This document shows positions 24,698 through 37,063 of a stretch of DNA of 64,000 nt, piece by piece. The notes below the pieces were generated by a model. It was not told where the DNA came from. It was given only the letters and a program-made list of their open reading frames with translations, and did not search any database. How positions within the stretch are numbered: the first letter of the stretch is position 1; each line of letters begins with the position of its first letter. Source of the stretch: Cercis canadensis. Its lineage: Eukaryota > Streptophyta > Magnoliopsida > Fabales > Fabaceae. Both the position numbers and the translations under genes were made by a program. The stretch covers positions 1,718,130-1,782,129 of the forward strand of contig QAOA01006734.1 of the NCBI GenBank assembly GCA_003255065.1, in the 5' to 3' direction.

Positions 24698-25222
24698 GAG
24701 TGGTGGTTCAACATTTCTCTTCCATGAAATCTCTTCCTTGAAGCCCTTCAATTGATCTAGACAGATGCGATATTTACATTATGCATTCAATGCAGAAGTA
24801 AAAAAGAAAAGAAAAATCCAAACCATCTAAGGGCAAGAGGAGAAGGGCATTGATCAAAGTTCAACTTTAAATCCTGCAAGACTTTCAATGCAACAAACGG
24901 CCAAATGGTGTCACGTGACGATTAGACCTGAGCTCATGGTGTAGATAATGATAATCACANGAGTGGTCGTTCAACATTTCTCTTCCATGAAATCTCTTCC
25001 TTGAAGCCCTTCAATTGATCTAGACAGATGCGATATTTACATTATGCAGTCAATGCAGAAGTAAAAAAGAAAAGAAAAATCCAAACCATCTAAGGGCAAG
25101 AGGAGAAGGGCATTGATCAAAGTTCAACTTTAAATCCTGCAAGACTTTCAATGCAACAAACGGCCAAATGGTGTCACGTGACGATTAGACCTGAGCTCAT
25201 GGTGTAGATAATGATAATCACA
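24698..25222 (+). repeat. N-separated near-identical direct repeat, probable assembly artefact (intergenic)
   Basis: Bases 24698-24959 recur at 24961-25222 with single-base differences (for example GTGGTTC versus GTCGTTC, GCATTC versus GCAGTC) around the N at 24960. Each copy contains the palindrome GTCACGTGAC (24910-24919 and 25173-25182), so the count of this G-box is probably inflated. Confidence 0.85.
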
Positions 25223-26447
25223 TTGTCGCACCACACAGATCTTTTTTACTCTTCAGTTCTATTGAGATAAGGTCATGAAATGAAAGACCTCCCAATTTTC
25301 CAGTCCTACCTAAAATATAACGAAGCAACTTTGCACGTGGGTCGGGCCCCTGAAATGGATATCTCACGGCCACAGACAAAGACCCGATGTTACACTTGTA
25401 GTGAATAAAACCCACTAACTCATAGAGGCTGGCCCAATGCTACACAGTGTGTCTACTTTTGGGATCACATTTGACTGATGTGGGGCTTGCCCTTAAATGT
25501 GAGCAAACTGTGTCTGAAGAAGCTTCTGAACATGAGGTGAATATGAAGGAATGTGAAGGATTATGAACCTTTTGAAGTGGTTTTATCTTAGCCGGCAATG
25601 ATAAGCGGCCCGCATGTTGGATTGACAAGGACAACATTTGGGTTCTGCTTTGCACCGACACAGTACACGTGACCATGAAGTCTCTTGAGGGCGTGCCTGG
25701 GCCATCTAACTTCATAATTTACTGTGCTTACATGATTAAGTCCTCGTGTGGAAAAGCACGTTGTCGAGGATAAATGCATCTATGGAAGTTACCCGTAGTC
25801 CCAAGATCAAGTCCACAAGATTCTCAATTCGAAAGTTCATAGGGAATCTAAAGGTTTGATCTTTCAAAGATTTTTTTTCTTTACTATGTGGTACAGCAAA
25901 TTTCTCGTGCAAGCTGTCCATGAAGGGCCCCTAAACATACCAGTACAACTAATGGAAATGCAGTGTTTTGAGTAACTCTTCACAGAAGATACTAAAAACA
26001 CCCAAGCAATTATAGCATTAATTTTTAAACAGAGATGAAAGATATCCAAACTATGAAGAAACTTAAATGGGAAAAAGGTATAAATAGACAAAGTTTATTA
26101 TCCACAAGCATATGTGCACCTGAGTCAGCTTGTTCAAACCGAATATTAGAGGTTTGTCTCGTCAACCATTACCTTGAACCCCACTTTTCACTTGTAACTT
26201 GTGTCAGCGTGTGTTGCGCCGCCTTCCACAATTGGGGGGTGAATTCGGGTTTTTGAGCTATTTGCTGTGGGCATGCCCCCCCCCAAAAAAAGAATCTGCT
26301 ATTACATATAATAAACGCATTATCTAGTCATAATATCCACAATAAATTACTCCATCAACCGTCTGAGTTAACATATATTTTATCTATGATTAAGGACCCT
26401 CATAACTTTGATTAGATAGATAACAGACACAAATTATAATATATATA
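25223..26447. other. Intergenic sequence, no gene recognised
   Basis: Several medium open frames occur on the - strand at 25218-26091, but they overlap one another, lack recognisable domains and carry no consistent splice structure. The sequence is less AT-rich than its surroundings and may be an old repeat remnant. Confidence 0.4.
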
Positions 26448-26695
26448 GGGAGTCGTTAGTTTTACACATTTGTTTGTTAATGTCACATTTTTTTAATGTT
26501 TAAATAAAATATAGATTATATTATGATCATTTGAAAATGAAATTTTTTTAAAATTGACTAATTATATATTCTCTTTCTAATTCTTATTAATTATCATATT
26601 TAAAAACTTTTTATTTTAAATGAGGATAATTTAATCTATATCATATTTAAATATTAAAAATAGTATGACATTAACAAATTAAAATGAATAATACC
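26448..26695. mobile_element. MITE-like long inverted repeat
   Basis: The left part (TTTGTTTGTTAATGTCACA, then TATAGATTA and CATTTGAAAA) is matched on the other strand by the right part (TTTAATTTGTTAATGTCATA, then TATAGATTAAATTA and CATTTAAAA). The two arms could fold into an imperfect hairpin of about 240 nt. Runs of TATATA flank both ends, so the exact borders and target duplication cannot be set. Confidence 0.55.
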
Positions 26696-27062
26696 TATAT
26701 ATATATATTAATAACGGTTGATAAAAAATATTTAATTTTAACTATTTATTTTTTAATTACTAAAATTAATACTTTCGTATTATCACTCATCTAATACTAT
26801 TACATTAAAAAAGTATTACATACTTGATACATGAGAAATCTCTTATATATATTTATATATATAAATATATACTTCTGCGAGTTCATAATGATGATACTTA
26901 AATTATTTTGTTGGATGTATTATATAAACTGTAGCTTATCTCTTAGCTAATAAACAAGTTCCAATCGTATACAGATATGGGTCTCCAGTCTCAACTACTA
27001 TCTTTGATTGAATCAGTTAAAGAAGATAAAATATAAAAAGCAGAAAACATAGTAGTTCATTA

Positions 27063-28106
27063 GGGTTGTGTTTGGATGAAGTATTTGACAAATTCTTGTG
27101 AATTTTAAATACATGTAATTGAAATGCAGCATTTTAAATACATGAATTTATAAAATACATTGTTTGGATACATTTTATTATAAAAAGAGTATTTTAACAT
27201 TCAAAACATTATGTTAGAGTTGGCTTATTTTTTTTCTTTTTGTTCTCCCTTGACTTAGTTTGACACAATAACTAGATTCATCTTTAACCCCTCAATTTTT
27301 ATGATATTCAAGACATCCAATGCCTCTTCTGCATTTCCATTCGGGCAAAATCAAGAAATCATAGCATTCTAAGAGCCCACATCTCACACTGGCATTTCTA
27401 CAAATAACTTGTGAGCAACATCTAATGCACCAAACCGTGAATACAAATGGATCAAGGAAGCAGCAACAAACACATATTGCTCAAAACCCGTCTTCACAAC
27501 CTAACAATGTAATTTCTTCCCATCAATTAGATTGGGACAAGCTTTCAACAGAGGAGGGAAAGTGTAAAAATTAGGACGAAGACTAGAGATGGACAAGAAC
27601 TCATTGAAACAATTCAAAGCTTCACGGTATCTGCCACTGCGAACATATGCAGCAACTATAGAGTTCCAGGAAAAGACATCCTTTCTTTGAATCTGGTCAA
27701 AAGTAGAGCGAGAGAATGCAATGTCCCCAAGAAAAAGCATAGAGATTTACAAGCTTGGCAGACGGAATAATGTTTTGAGCTTTCCCCAACACCACAAGAA
27801 AAGCATGAAGCCACTTAGCGACTTCAATATTTTTGCAGGAACGAAACAGAACTTGTTCTCGGGGTTTGGGAGGCTCGAGGGAGAGGGAGGGTGTCGGGGC
27901 TCGGGGAGAAGACATGAATTTGAAATACACTCAATTTAAGGGAATTTGAAATACACTATATAATGACTTTGAAAATCACTCAAAAAATACATTAGAATTT
28001 TAAAAATACTTTTAAAAATTACACAAACAATGTAATTTAAAATTAGTATTTTAAATACACTTTACAAATACATTACACTCTACAAATACCCCATCCAAAC
28101 ACACTG
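27063..28106. mobile_element. TIR element carrying a captured PPR gene fragment
   Basis: The left end reads GGGTTGTGTTTGGATGAAGT. The right end on the other strand reads CAGTGTGTTTGGATGGGGTA, followed on both sides by GTATTTG and long, imperfect, AT-rich subterminal similarity rich in ATTTTAAATACA. TTA precedes the left end (27060-27062), but the right flank reads TAG, so the target duplication is imperfect or the border is off by one or two bases. Between the termini lies a broken PPR coding segment on the - strand. Termini of this kind are typical of non-autonomous PIF/Harbinger- or hAT-like elements. Confidence 0.65.
27240..27930 (-). pseudogene. Fragment of a PLS-class PPR gene (EMB2758/At4g33990-like)
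   Basis: Read on the - strand, the segment gives the N-terminal 200-odd residues of a PPR protein, with motifs such as KLVNLYAF, FSWNSIVAAYVRSGRYREA, RPNFYTFPPLLKACPNL, GKKLHC and FVAASLIHLYSRFGALDVAHKL. A frameshift lies near 27735. In-frame stops follow HC (a Gln position), the second PPR core (an Arg position), a Trp position in the NAMIS region and a Gly position after it. There is no C-terminal half, E/DYW domain or intact start context. It best resembles, from memory, the DYW-type protein EMB2758. It sits entirely inside the TIR element. Confidence 0.85.
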
Positions 28107-30474
28107 TAGATGTATTTCACAGAAGGGTACCTGGCTAGCTATTGGGGGACTGCGGTGACCCCTCAGTCACAGAAAAGTCGATCGATGAGCAGTCCCTCTC
28201 AGCTGTGCTTGGCAAAGCAGACAAACTGATAGGTGTCACTTTATCATCTTCGGTGGACATACTTCATTTCTGCAACCATGGGCCAGCACTTGTCATCCAC
28301 CACAAATTGCTTCCTTCATATCTTCAACCTCTTCCCCTATATATATATATATATATGGGTCGGACTTCCCACAGGACCATTCAGGCCACAAACATAGCTT
28401 CAAGCCTTCAATAATTTCACCCACCGTAGTTTCAAGTACAGAGCAAATGGCAGCTAGTGTATTCTCAGTAAGGAGTTCAAAGCTTCGGTCATGGGGAAGG
28501 TGTTCCAAGCACGTTAGGCAGCAAAGGACTAGGCTTTACATAATTTGGAGGTGCACTGTCCTACTCTTGTGTTGGCATGACTAGACTACCAGAGCTTGGT
28601 GCCACAGAATGACCGAGTTACATGAGAACTTTGGTCAAGCAGATGGGGTGCGCCTCTCTCTCAAGCAAAATTTGGGATTCCAATTTTGCTGACTAACCAT
28701 AATTATACAGTTGTAATAAACTAATGCTTGTACTTATGGGAACCATGGGGGGTTGATTCAGTTTAGAGCAAGAGTAACCTGGTCTTTGTTAGGAATTAAA
28801 GAAACTAGAAGGAGCAGGAGTTCCTTCCTGCTCAATGTGTATATTACAAATTAGCAAAGAAATGAAGTTAAAAATACTACATAACATTATGAGTTCAGTT
28901 TCGTTAATTGTAGTTGCGCTCTCAGTTTTTTATGATCATAGTTTTTGCTTTTTCAGTTTTATGCTAAAATGAAGCCAACATGAAGTGAAGGCAGAAGACT
29001 TGCGCAAAATTTTCCAGAGTACAAGGTCATATTTTTGACTTGTAAGTTTTCTCCCGCAAAAACTTGCTTGCTGCCCTACTCAGAAAGTTGACCATAACCG
29101 TCGTAAATAAATAAGCAAGTAATCTAAGATCTAACCGAAGTAAATTCCTAAAGAATGCAACCATTCCCTATTATGACCAATAAACAATCAAATTGGGCCC
29201 CTTATAAATCAATGGATTACCAACCATTTTCTATTCTCGCTAACCACTAACTTGGCTTGACTGAACCTTTTTCCCCAAGAAAGAAGCTAGCAAAGTCTAT
29301 CACAAAAGCTCCAAGTCACATTTTCGTAGTTTGTCATTAACAGGTTGAGTCATGCTTCATGAATATCTAATGTCACCATTTGCTTACTATGAAAGGAACC
29401 TATTACTCAGTTTTTGGAATCTGTCTAGAACATGAAAAGTAGAGACAATTTGAGTCTTTAAAGGACAACTTCTTGTTTGGTCACACTCCAAAAACACCAC
29501 AAGATTTCACATTTTGCCCCTCCCCCTCGGATAATCTTTCCCTCCCTTCTCTGTCTTTTATTTGATCTAATATAATCAAACACAAAACTGCTTTTCATTG
29601 ATTATTTTTTTATAAAAGTGATTTTATTTTTGTAATAATATTCATAAAATGATCAAACAGACTTCTAATATAATCTAGATATCTTAGAAGTGTGTCGTTT
29701 GATGTATTCAGTTGATAAAAGTTGAAAAATCTAAGACTTGGATGTTATATATTCATCTTCTAGAGACAAAAAGCTCTCCAGCATGATAGCGCATCCTGAC
29801 AATAAAACCAAATGAACCAGAAAATATTACATGCCAGATCGCCCATTAAAATCAATGCTGCGAGTTACCACTTTAGATTAGTTTTGTGTGAAGCTTCCCA
29901 AACGAAACTCCACAGTCTACAGAAACACCAGCTACAACTGATTCACTGCAGGGTTTTCTAGGTGCAACTAAGTCACCAGTTATTACGCACCCATCAAATG
30001 GGTCACCCTAGATTTTATGACCCTTGTCTAACTGCTTAGCAACTCATTAAACTTTCAAATATCCCATGAGTCACTTGATCACGAGTACCGCCCAGTTGAT
30101 AATGAAAAGCAGTACCAGAGACCAACCAAATACCATCCAGGCTCGGATAGAACAACAGCATTAAGTCTCAGGAGTGGGGGGGTGGGGTGGGAAACAAATG
30201 ACTCAATCAATTCTCTTAAATATTTCCTGTACAAATAAAATCTGGAAAAAATGAGTATCTGCCCTCAACTAGATGTATATAAAGTCAAAGAAACTGTTTC
30301 AAGCTACTATTTACCCTCCAACTAGCATTTGAAGTTCTAAAATAAAACTAACATCTAGCTCACTACCAATCAATGACATCCGAGGAGTTCAAGATGTTCC
30401 TTTTGCCACATTGACAATAGCTAGAGCTCTTATTTTGTTTTCTCTTGTGGAACAAAAAGGACAGCCTATGAAGC
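28107..30474. other. Intergenic sequence with a small AT microsatellite
   Basis: No gene is recognised. An (AT)n tract lies at 28338-28356. Open frames around 28142-28508 on both strands carry no domain I can name. The last few hundred bases before 30475 probably hold the CUE gene's 3' untranslated region. Confidence 0.45.
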
Positions 30475-33400
30475 TCAGAAATTCAGTTCTGCATCTTTCT
30501 CGAAGATATCCCACCCATCCTCAAGAAGAGCCTTGTGATCAGCTCTGGCTCTTTCATCTTCAGCTTCACTTTTAGAAGACTGGCCATCAATTGAAGAAGC
30601 TGGGCTTGTCTTAAGTATTTCAGATAAATCACCATTCTCAGTACCCACATCAGATGCCAAGCTTTTGTGGGATGAACCTGAAGAGGCTAAGATGCAGCTC
30701 GTTTGGCTTGATGTGAAGGATTTGCTCAATGGAAGATTTGCATCAAATTTCTCTTTTAGAAGCTTAATATCCTGACAGATAACAGAAATTTCCCCCCTGC
30801 AAAAGGTAAATGATAAGCAAATATATTACAAATTATGCAAAGAACACAATCGCAAAAGTCATAACATAATATAAGAATACTATGATGAAGCAAACTCCTT
30901 ATGTGGTTTCAATCAAACAGATAGCTGGGATACTCTTTGGGAAAGGGATGCCTTTCCCAAAATGGTCAAATAGGGGAAACTTGTAATAACAAACATTACT
31001 TGATAGTCATAAATTAAGCATAGAGAAAAAATGGACAGATATTCTCATTTAATTTTTTAAAACCAATAGAAAATCCATGAAGAATCAATAATCAAATGAT
31101 GGCACAAAACAGCAATTCTCTTTCAAATTAAGAAATAAAAAGAAAAAAACTTACTGCAGTATATCAACAACCTGCCCCCGGTCCATCAGGAACTCCCTTA
31201 ACTGCATAGGAAGAAATTAGGGGGGGAAAAAAAAAAGAATCATATACTGTTAGATGTATTTCATTAAATGAACAGATCTAGAAGCAGTGGAAATAGTAGT
31301 GACCTTTGAATTCTCTTCTGCCTCCTGCTGTAGTCTTTTTGACTCTTGAACCACCTTCTCCATGATTGCTTCTTGTTCAGCAAGAGACTTTCGTGCAGAT
31401 TCCTCCTTTTCTTGCTTTTCCTGCTCTGCTGCTCTCCTCAGTTCTTCTGCTGCAGCTAGTCTTGCATCAAGAGTTTGGCGCATCTGGAAGGAAGATATCC
31501 AGGAAATAAATTAATTAGAAAATAAAAAGATAATTCTTTAATATCTCCTCCACATTATTAGAGGCACACTATCTAATTGTGCAATACCATAAACCATGTC
31601 CAATCACATGTCCTCTTTATGACAAGTCAGAACAGTGCAATCATTGAGACTAATATAATTACAGTATGATACCAAACCGAACTCCAATTATCAAATTCAG
31701 CACATTATGCACAGTGACAATGCCATTTCTCTCTCAACTCTTGCTTACTGCTTATTCACAAAGATTTTTGCACGAGTATATTGAAGTGACATGATGGTAT
31801 GTATAGTGCAATCTTCACCCAAGAATACTCCTAATATCTAGGATTTTGAAGGACTTGGGATTAGATAGAATGTCTGGATTAAAAGATTTCTACAAAATTT
31901 CCCCTCACAGCAATATCTTGATCAGGAAGCCTTAAGTTCATTACAATGTATTTGAGAAGAAAGAATTTGACAAAATCACATCTAGAAAAAATAAAAATAT
32001 AATCATTATATATATAGACGTAGACCATTGGAATACAGAATACTTAAAATATAGAATATGAATAAAATTTCAGCAGCATTTACATATAATGGCACGTCTT
32101 TCTCTTTAAAACAAGAGAGGAGTGTGAGATCATAGGTTCAAAACATATTAGGTACATGCATGTAATTTACAAATAGAAAAATGTTACGCATATGCTCAAG
32201 TGTTTTCTATAAATTAATAAAAATGAAAATAAAGATGCTCAAGTGTTATTTTCTGTTTGTGTGCAGTAAAAATCTTCCTAAACGTACATAAAACCATCAA
32301 CCATAAAGCAGTGAGGAGATAATTCAAATTTGACATGCCACCGATTTGAGTTCCAGAATAAGGGATTCTAAGAAGAAGCAACATCTACAGATGATTATAG
32401 CCAATAGACATAACAAAATGTGGAGCACCTCATCAAGAACCGCAAGAGAGTTATCCCTTTCATCTGACAAGCTAAGCAGACGAGATTGAAGTTCCCGCAT
32501 TTCAGTAGCTAAAATTGCCTTTTCTCCATAAACTTCTCCAGCATGCTGCAAAAGAAAATACAGATGATAAATATTTTCTGCTCATTATACTAAACATGGC
32601 TAAATTAAAATTTTAGTATTTTTAGATACTATAATTTTTGTAAACATATTCAACCATGTCATTTGCTTCTTTTGCATGTGCCAACATGCTTTTCAACTCT
32701 TCCACCCTAACCAGAATGTCAACAGCTCCTCCATCAGCTTCCATTTCAGCTTGTTCTGCAGCTTTCTCCTGAAGTTCCACCTCTCTCATTAAGTTTATAA
32801 GAGATTCCATTGATGAAAACAAGGTTTTCTGCATCATTGTAAAATGATCATAATAGTATCAGGAGTTTCAGTCAAGGGTCTGAGGAGATCTTAACCACCA
32901 AACTATATTAACATAATCTCAACTAATAATAAGACTTGCACATTGCTACACATCATGAAGAGGCCAACTCGTTAGCCATTATTCTCATACAAAAACTCCA
33001 TGAAAAAAAAAAACATAACAATACTTCCACAGTCATAAAGATATTGAAAAAGCAAAACACACATCAACAAAAGTACACCTTTTATTCCATGACTCTTAAC
33101 ACAAATCATCAACGTATTGTAGAATTTGAAAAATAAACGACATCATACTGTGAAATCATTAATTATTCCTTCTGCTTTTTGGCACTATAGTTGTAAGCCT
33201 CCTTTAGTATCACTTAGCTATAATTTGTCTTAATTATCTCACAACTAAAAGATGTTCCTATTAATATAACAAATACAGAGTATAACATCCTAAAATATGA
33301 GTCTAAATCTAATAGTACCTTGTTATTTTTGGCTTCATCAATGATCTCTTCAAGAAAATCAATCCTGCACACTTGATTAGACTGGCTTATAAGATTACTC

Positions 33401-35002
33401 TGACTGAAATCATCTTCAACATCACCAGGTTCACTGACACAGTAATCTTTCTTAGAGAAAGAACAGCCAGTCTCCACATTTTCATGAACAGGAATAGGAT
33501 GGCGACTATTAAATTCTGATTGAGGAGCACATCCTTTAGCATTTGGCAAAAGTCCCTGAACATCAGAAACTGCTTCAGCCACAGAACTTTCTACCTCAAA
33601 CAAGGTAGTATCACGTTTTTCTAATGTGTGGCCTTGTGCACAGATACGAACATCATAAAAATCAGATGTAGGGTCATCAAGCACTCTCCTCTCTTCATCT
33701 AGATTCTTTGTATCTCCATTACCATTGTTCTTTGAGAAAGTGGTTGCCCTGACAAGGGAAGTCTGCTCAGATCCCATCTCTAGGCAATCAGAAGAAATCA
33801 GATTTTCACTTTGAATATCAACATTTGACGTGTCCAGGGAAATCTTGCCTGAGATTTCTCTGGTGATGTTTTCTTCAGCATTCCCCAAAGTATTTAGCTC
33901 CTTGCACTCATTAATTTCAAGAAATTTATCAGTGCTGTCATTTGTATTAGAGATAGTCGAAAGAGTAGAATCATCCACAGTCTCATTCAGAGGTGGTCCA
34001 CTAGAGAAAGCAGCACTTTCGACAATTTGAATAGGTACAGAATGTGAAGACGAAGAAGGCCCCATGACTGTTTGCATGTTCATCATGTCAAAGTCCATAT
34101 ATTAGTGAAAAAAAATTCAATGCAAGCAGGGTAAAGAGCCATCAACTGATCAACATGTATGTACAGGATGAGTATATGCACCTTCTATATTTATTAGAGC
34201 TCTAGGACCACTATCCTGAGAAGGAGTGGCAGGAGGTATGATCTTTTTGGACATTAAAGGGATGACTTCTGCAAGAACAATTCCAGCAGCCATATCAGCA
34301 TCCTTGGGGTGTTCAATAGCCACAGCCCTCAGTAACCTGGCGTCAACCTGTTAAGTGCAAAAATAATAGAGCAGGGGCTTCAGTCAGAAACAACCATCAA
34401 AGATAGCCAAGCACATAACCAGGATAGTATATCTAAAATTCTATATATATACAAGTCCTAAAACACAATGTTTCAAAATTGAATTCCAATTGGTAAGCTC
34501 ATTCTCAAGCATACGGCACCCACTTATCAGTAATTGAAAAAAAAAATTACAATTGATTTAACAATTGGAAACGTTGAATATATAGAAAGGAGTTTTGTGA
34601 TGGGGGGGGGNNNNNNNNNNNNNNNNNNNNNNNNNNNNNNNNNNNNNNNNNNNNNNNNNNNNNNNNNNNNNNGGGTGGCATTCATTCAAAAACAAACACC
34701 ATGACCCACGCAGAAGGAATATTGCCCCTTATAACATGCAAGTGCCTATGGATTTCTACCGTTCCTCCGCACGTAATACTCAGTTAAAGTGTCCAACGCA
34801 CAATCTTCCATTTTAAATGTTTAACCTTTCAACTCCCATTAAACTTCCCAATTGAGAACAAGAAAACAGAATAAAACCAGATCATGAAGCAACTAATAAT
34901 TAACAAACGGGTATCTACGATTATATGTTCAATGTGAACGCTAAGGAGTTATACCTGTGGAAATATCTCCTGCAAACTTTTATACACCGAATTGAAACCC
35001 AT
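30475..35002 (-). CDS. CUE domain protein with C-terminal coiled coil
   Basis: Exons on the - strand: 35002-34955, 34347-34182, 34067-33319, 32828-32655, 32545-32429, 31483-31304, 31201-31155, 30796-30475; 600 aa with all phases consistent. It starts MGFNSVYKSLQEIFPQVDARLL. Residues about 5-50 form a CUE-type ubiquitin-binding helical domain (FPQ, then AVAIEHPKDADMAAGIVLAEV). A long acidic, Ser/Thr-rich, probably disordered segment follows (about 70-320). A Glu/Lys/Ala-rich coiled coil comes next (about 320-500, for example RQTLDARLAAAEELRRAAEQ), then a short C-terminal tail ending DGWDIFEKDAELNF. Plant proteins of this build (Arabidopsis At5g32440-like) are described only as ubiquitin-system CUE proteins; the specific partner is unknown. 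Intron 1 contains the 62-base N gap, which does not touch coding sequence. Confidence 0.88.
34611..34672. other. Assembly gap (62 N) flanked by G runs
   Basis: The N run is bordered by GGGGGGGGG on the left and GGG on the right, so a poly-G (poly-C on the gene strand) tract probably blocked sequencing. It lies in intron 1 of the CUE gene. True length is unknown. Confidence 0.95.
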
Positions 35003-37063
35003 GATCAAAAGATATTATCTGCAAGACAAAAAAAAAAGAGGGGGGAGGGGGTTCCTTTTAATCTTTGATATTTGAATAAAGTAAGCAATAAAAACTCCAA
35101 AAATATACAAAATTACGGGTCTTGAATTATGACTCGCAATTCATTATGTTTGGTCATTTAGAAAAGGAGAGCCTTACTAAAAAAGTATATGCCCTGGATT
35201 CCCTCCTTTTTTTGGTTAAACCCATAAAAACAACATCACCGCTAGGGTTAAAGCAAACTAGTAAGGAACACCCTCCAAGCAAAAATTAAATAGGAAGATT
35301 AATGTGAACGACACTGCCAACAAAATTTCCATAACTACAAATGTAAATTAATAGGAAAACTCAAAAATTTAATTTCAGTATGACTACAAAGAGAGGATTG
35401 AAACAGAAAATGCATACAAAAATTCCCGTTTTGTATTTCCAAAACTATTAGAACTTGAGAAAGCTTCGATCGTGAAAACAGAGAATGATGATCAAAGTTT
35501 CCCGTCTGTTGAAGAGTTCTTTGTATTCTCTCAGAAACCAAATAAAAGGGAATTTGAGGAAAGAAGCACCGTCCTACCTAGTGTTAAAAGGCGAATAGTA
35601 GAATTAGGGATGCTACTGATCGATGCTACGGTATTTGTAGTGTTCGATTCTCGGGAAACGGAGAATAGACAGACGAAGCTAAGAAACTGGACATATCTGT
35701 CGATTTGTATGCAAACTGAGGGTATTTACGTCAATATAAAATGAATTGTTTTGTTTTTTTTCTTCAGCAATTTCGTGACTCGTCGGGAGTCGGGACACGA
35801 CAGGTAAATTGGCGGCTGGAAGTTTTCGCTGAGGGCCCCTCTAGTTTTCTGGGCCATGGGTTATATTTTATTTGAAAAATAATTTGTTTTTTCAGTACAT
35901 AAGTATTTTAGTCTTTACTCTTTAGATGAATATTTGGGCTTTTTTACCTAAATAATATTATTTTATAAAATAAATACGAAATAGGTTATTTTTTAAAATA
36001 TTTATCAAAATAAGTCTTTTTTTTAATCTAAAAAATGCGTACGCATTTATATCATAAAATGCTGAAAAAAAATTATATTTTTAACTATAAACACAGAATT
36101 GGAAACACGTTTTTTACAACAAACAAAAAAAGGCTAAAAAATTTGACACAAAACGCAAAAATAGAAAAAAAGTAACATATTTTTATATTTATTTTCTAAA
36201 AAGACATTATTTCAGTAAAAAAGCCCCTGCACTAACATTCGTAATATGCCCAATGATTTCAGCTCTCAAATGCCTGATTCCGTAGGCATCTCAACACACN
36301 AATGCCCGATTCCGTAGGCATCTCAACACACGTGGAACCGACATGTGAAATGCACTTTTTTTTCCATGAAAATACTATGTAATCAAGTATTTTTTTCTAA
36401 ATAAGTTAAAATAATTTTGTATAGGAATATATAAAGTAGCTAAGGTATATATGTACAAATACAGATAATTTTTCATGAGATTTAAGTCGTACATTTGTTT
36501 CTCTTCCCCCTCATTTAAAAAATGTATCTTTTCCGTCTAATTAAAGAAAAAAACAAAAACCTTTGGCAAATAGGCACTTTGCATGGACTGGTTTCTCTTA
36601 TTCTTGTTTTCTTTCTCTTGGCCCCATAACCAAATATTTAACTTTCTACTGTTTATGATGTAAAAATCATGATTCATGATCGTCATCCCTGCTAGATTCA
36701 ATTTCAATTATAAAAGGTGAGGTATAATTCAATCAAATTTATGAGAAATGAGAGACTGTCTGTAAAAATTAGAAGTTCAAAGAGGGCTGAACAAGAACAA
36801 TTCGATTTTTTAAAAAAACAATCTTCTGATAAAAATATCAAATACAATAGTTTAATTTTCAAACTCCAAAAGCCTAACGTGCAACTAACACGCTGTGTAC
36901 TACCCTCCTAACTTCAAAAAGCACTTGTGGTTGGTTACACAAATACATCGGCAGGATACCAAGACCTATTTTCTGATTGAAGCTCATATTCATTGCACAG
37001 AAATGACTACCTTCGATTTCGTAGTAATTCTTGTTGAATGTGAATCACCCTCCACAAACGTTG
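35003..37063. other. Intergenic sequence between two - strand genes
   Basis: This stretch contains the CUE gene's leader and promoter (about 35.0-35.8 kb) and, at the other end, the 3' region of the CNNM gene. A + strand open frame at 35472-35744 overlaps this leader region and lacks any domain. No other gene is seen. Confidence 0.45.
36269..36331 (+). repeat. Short N-separated direct repeat, probable assembly artefact
   Basis: The 31 bases at 36269-36299 recur at 36301-36331 around the single N at 36300, with one difference (TGCCTGATT versus TGCCCGATT). Confidence 0.8.

Noticed and set aside
24698-25222. Tandem duplication carrying two G-boxes, suggesting a regulatory array
   Set aside because: The copies are almost identical and separated by a single N, as at the other five sites, so an assembly join is more likely.
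35472-35744. 90-aa + strand frame upstream of the CUE gene
   Set aside because: It is antisense to the CUE leader region, opens with a non-ATG codon or weak start, and shows no domain or splice structure.
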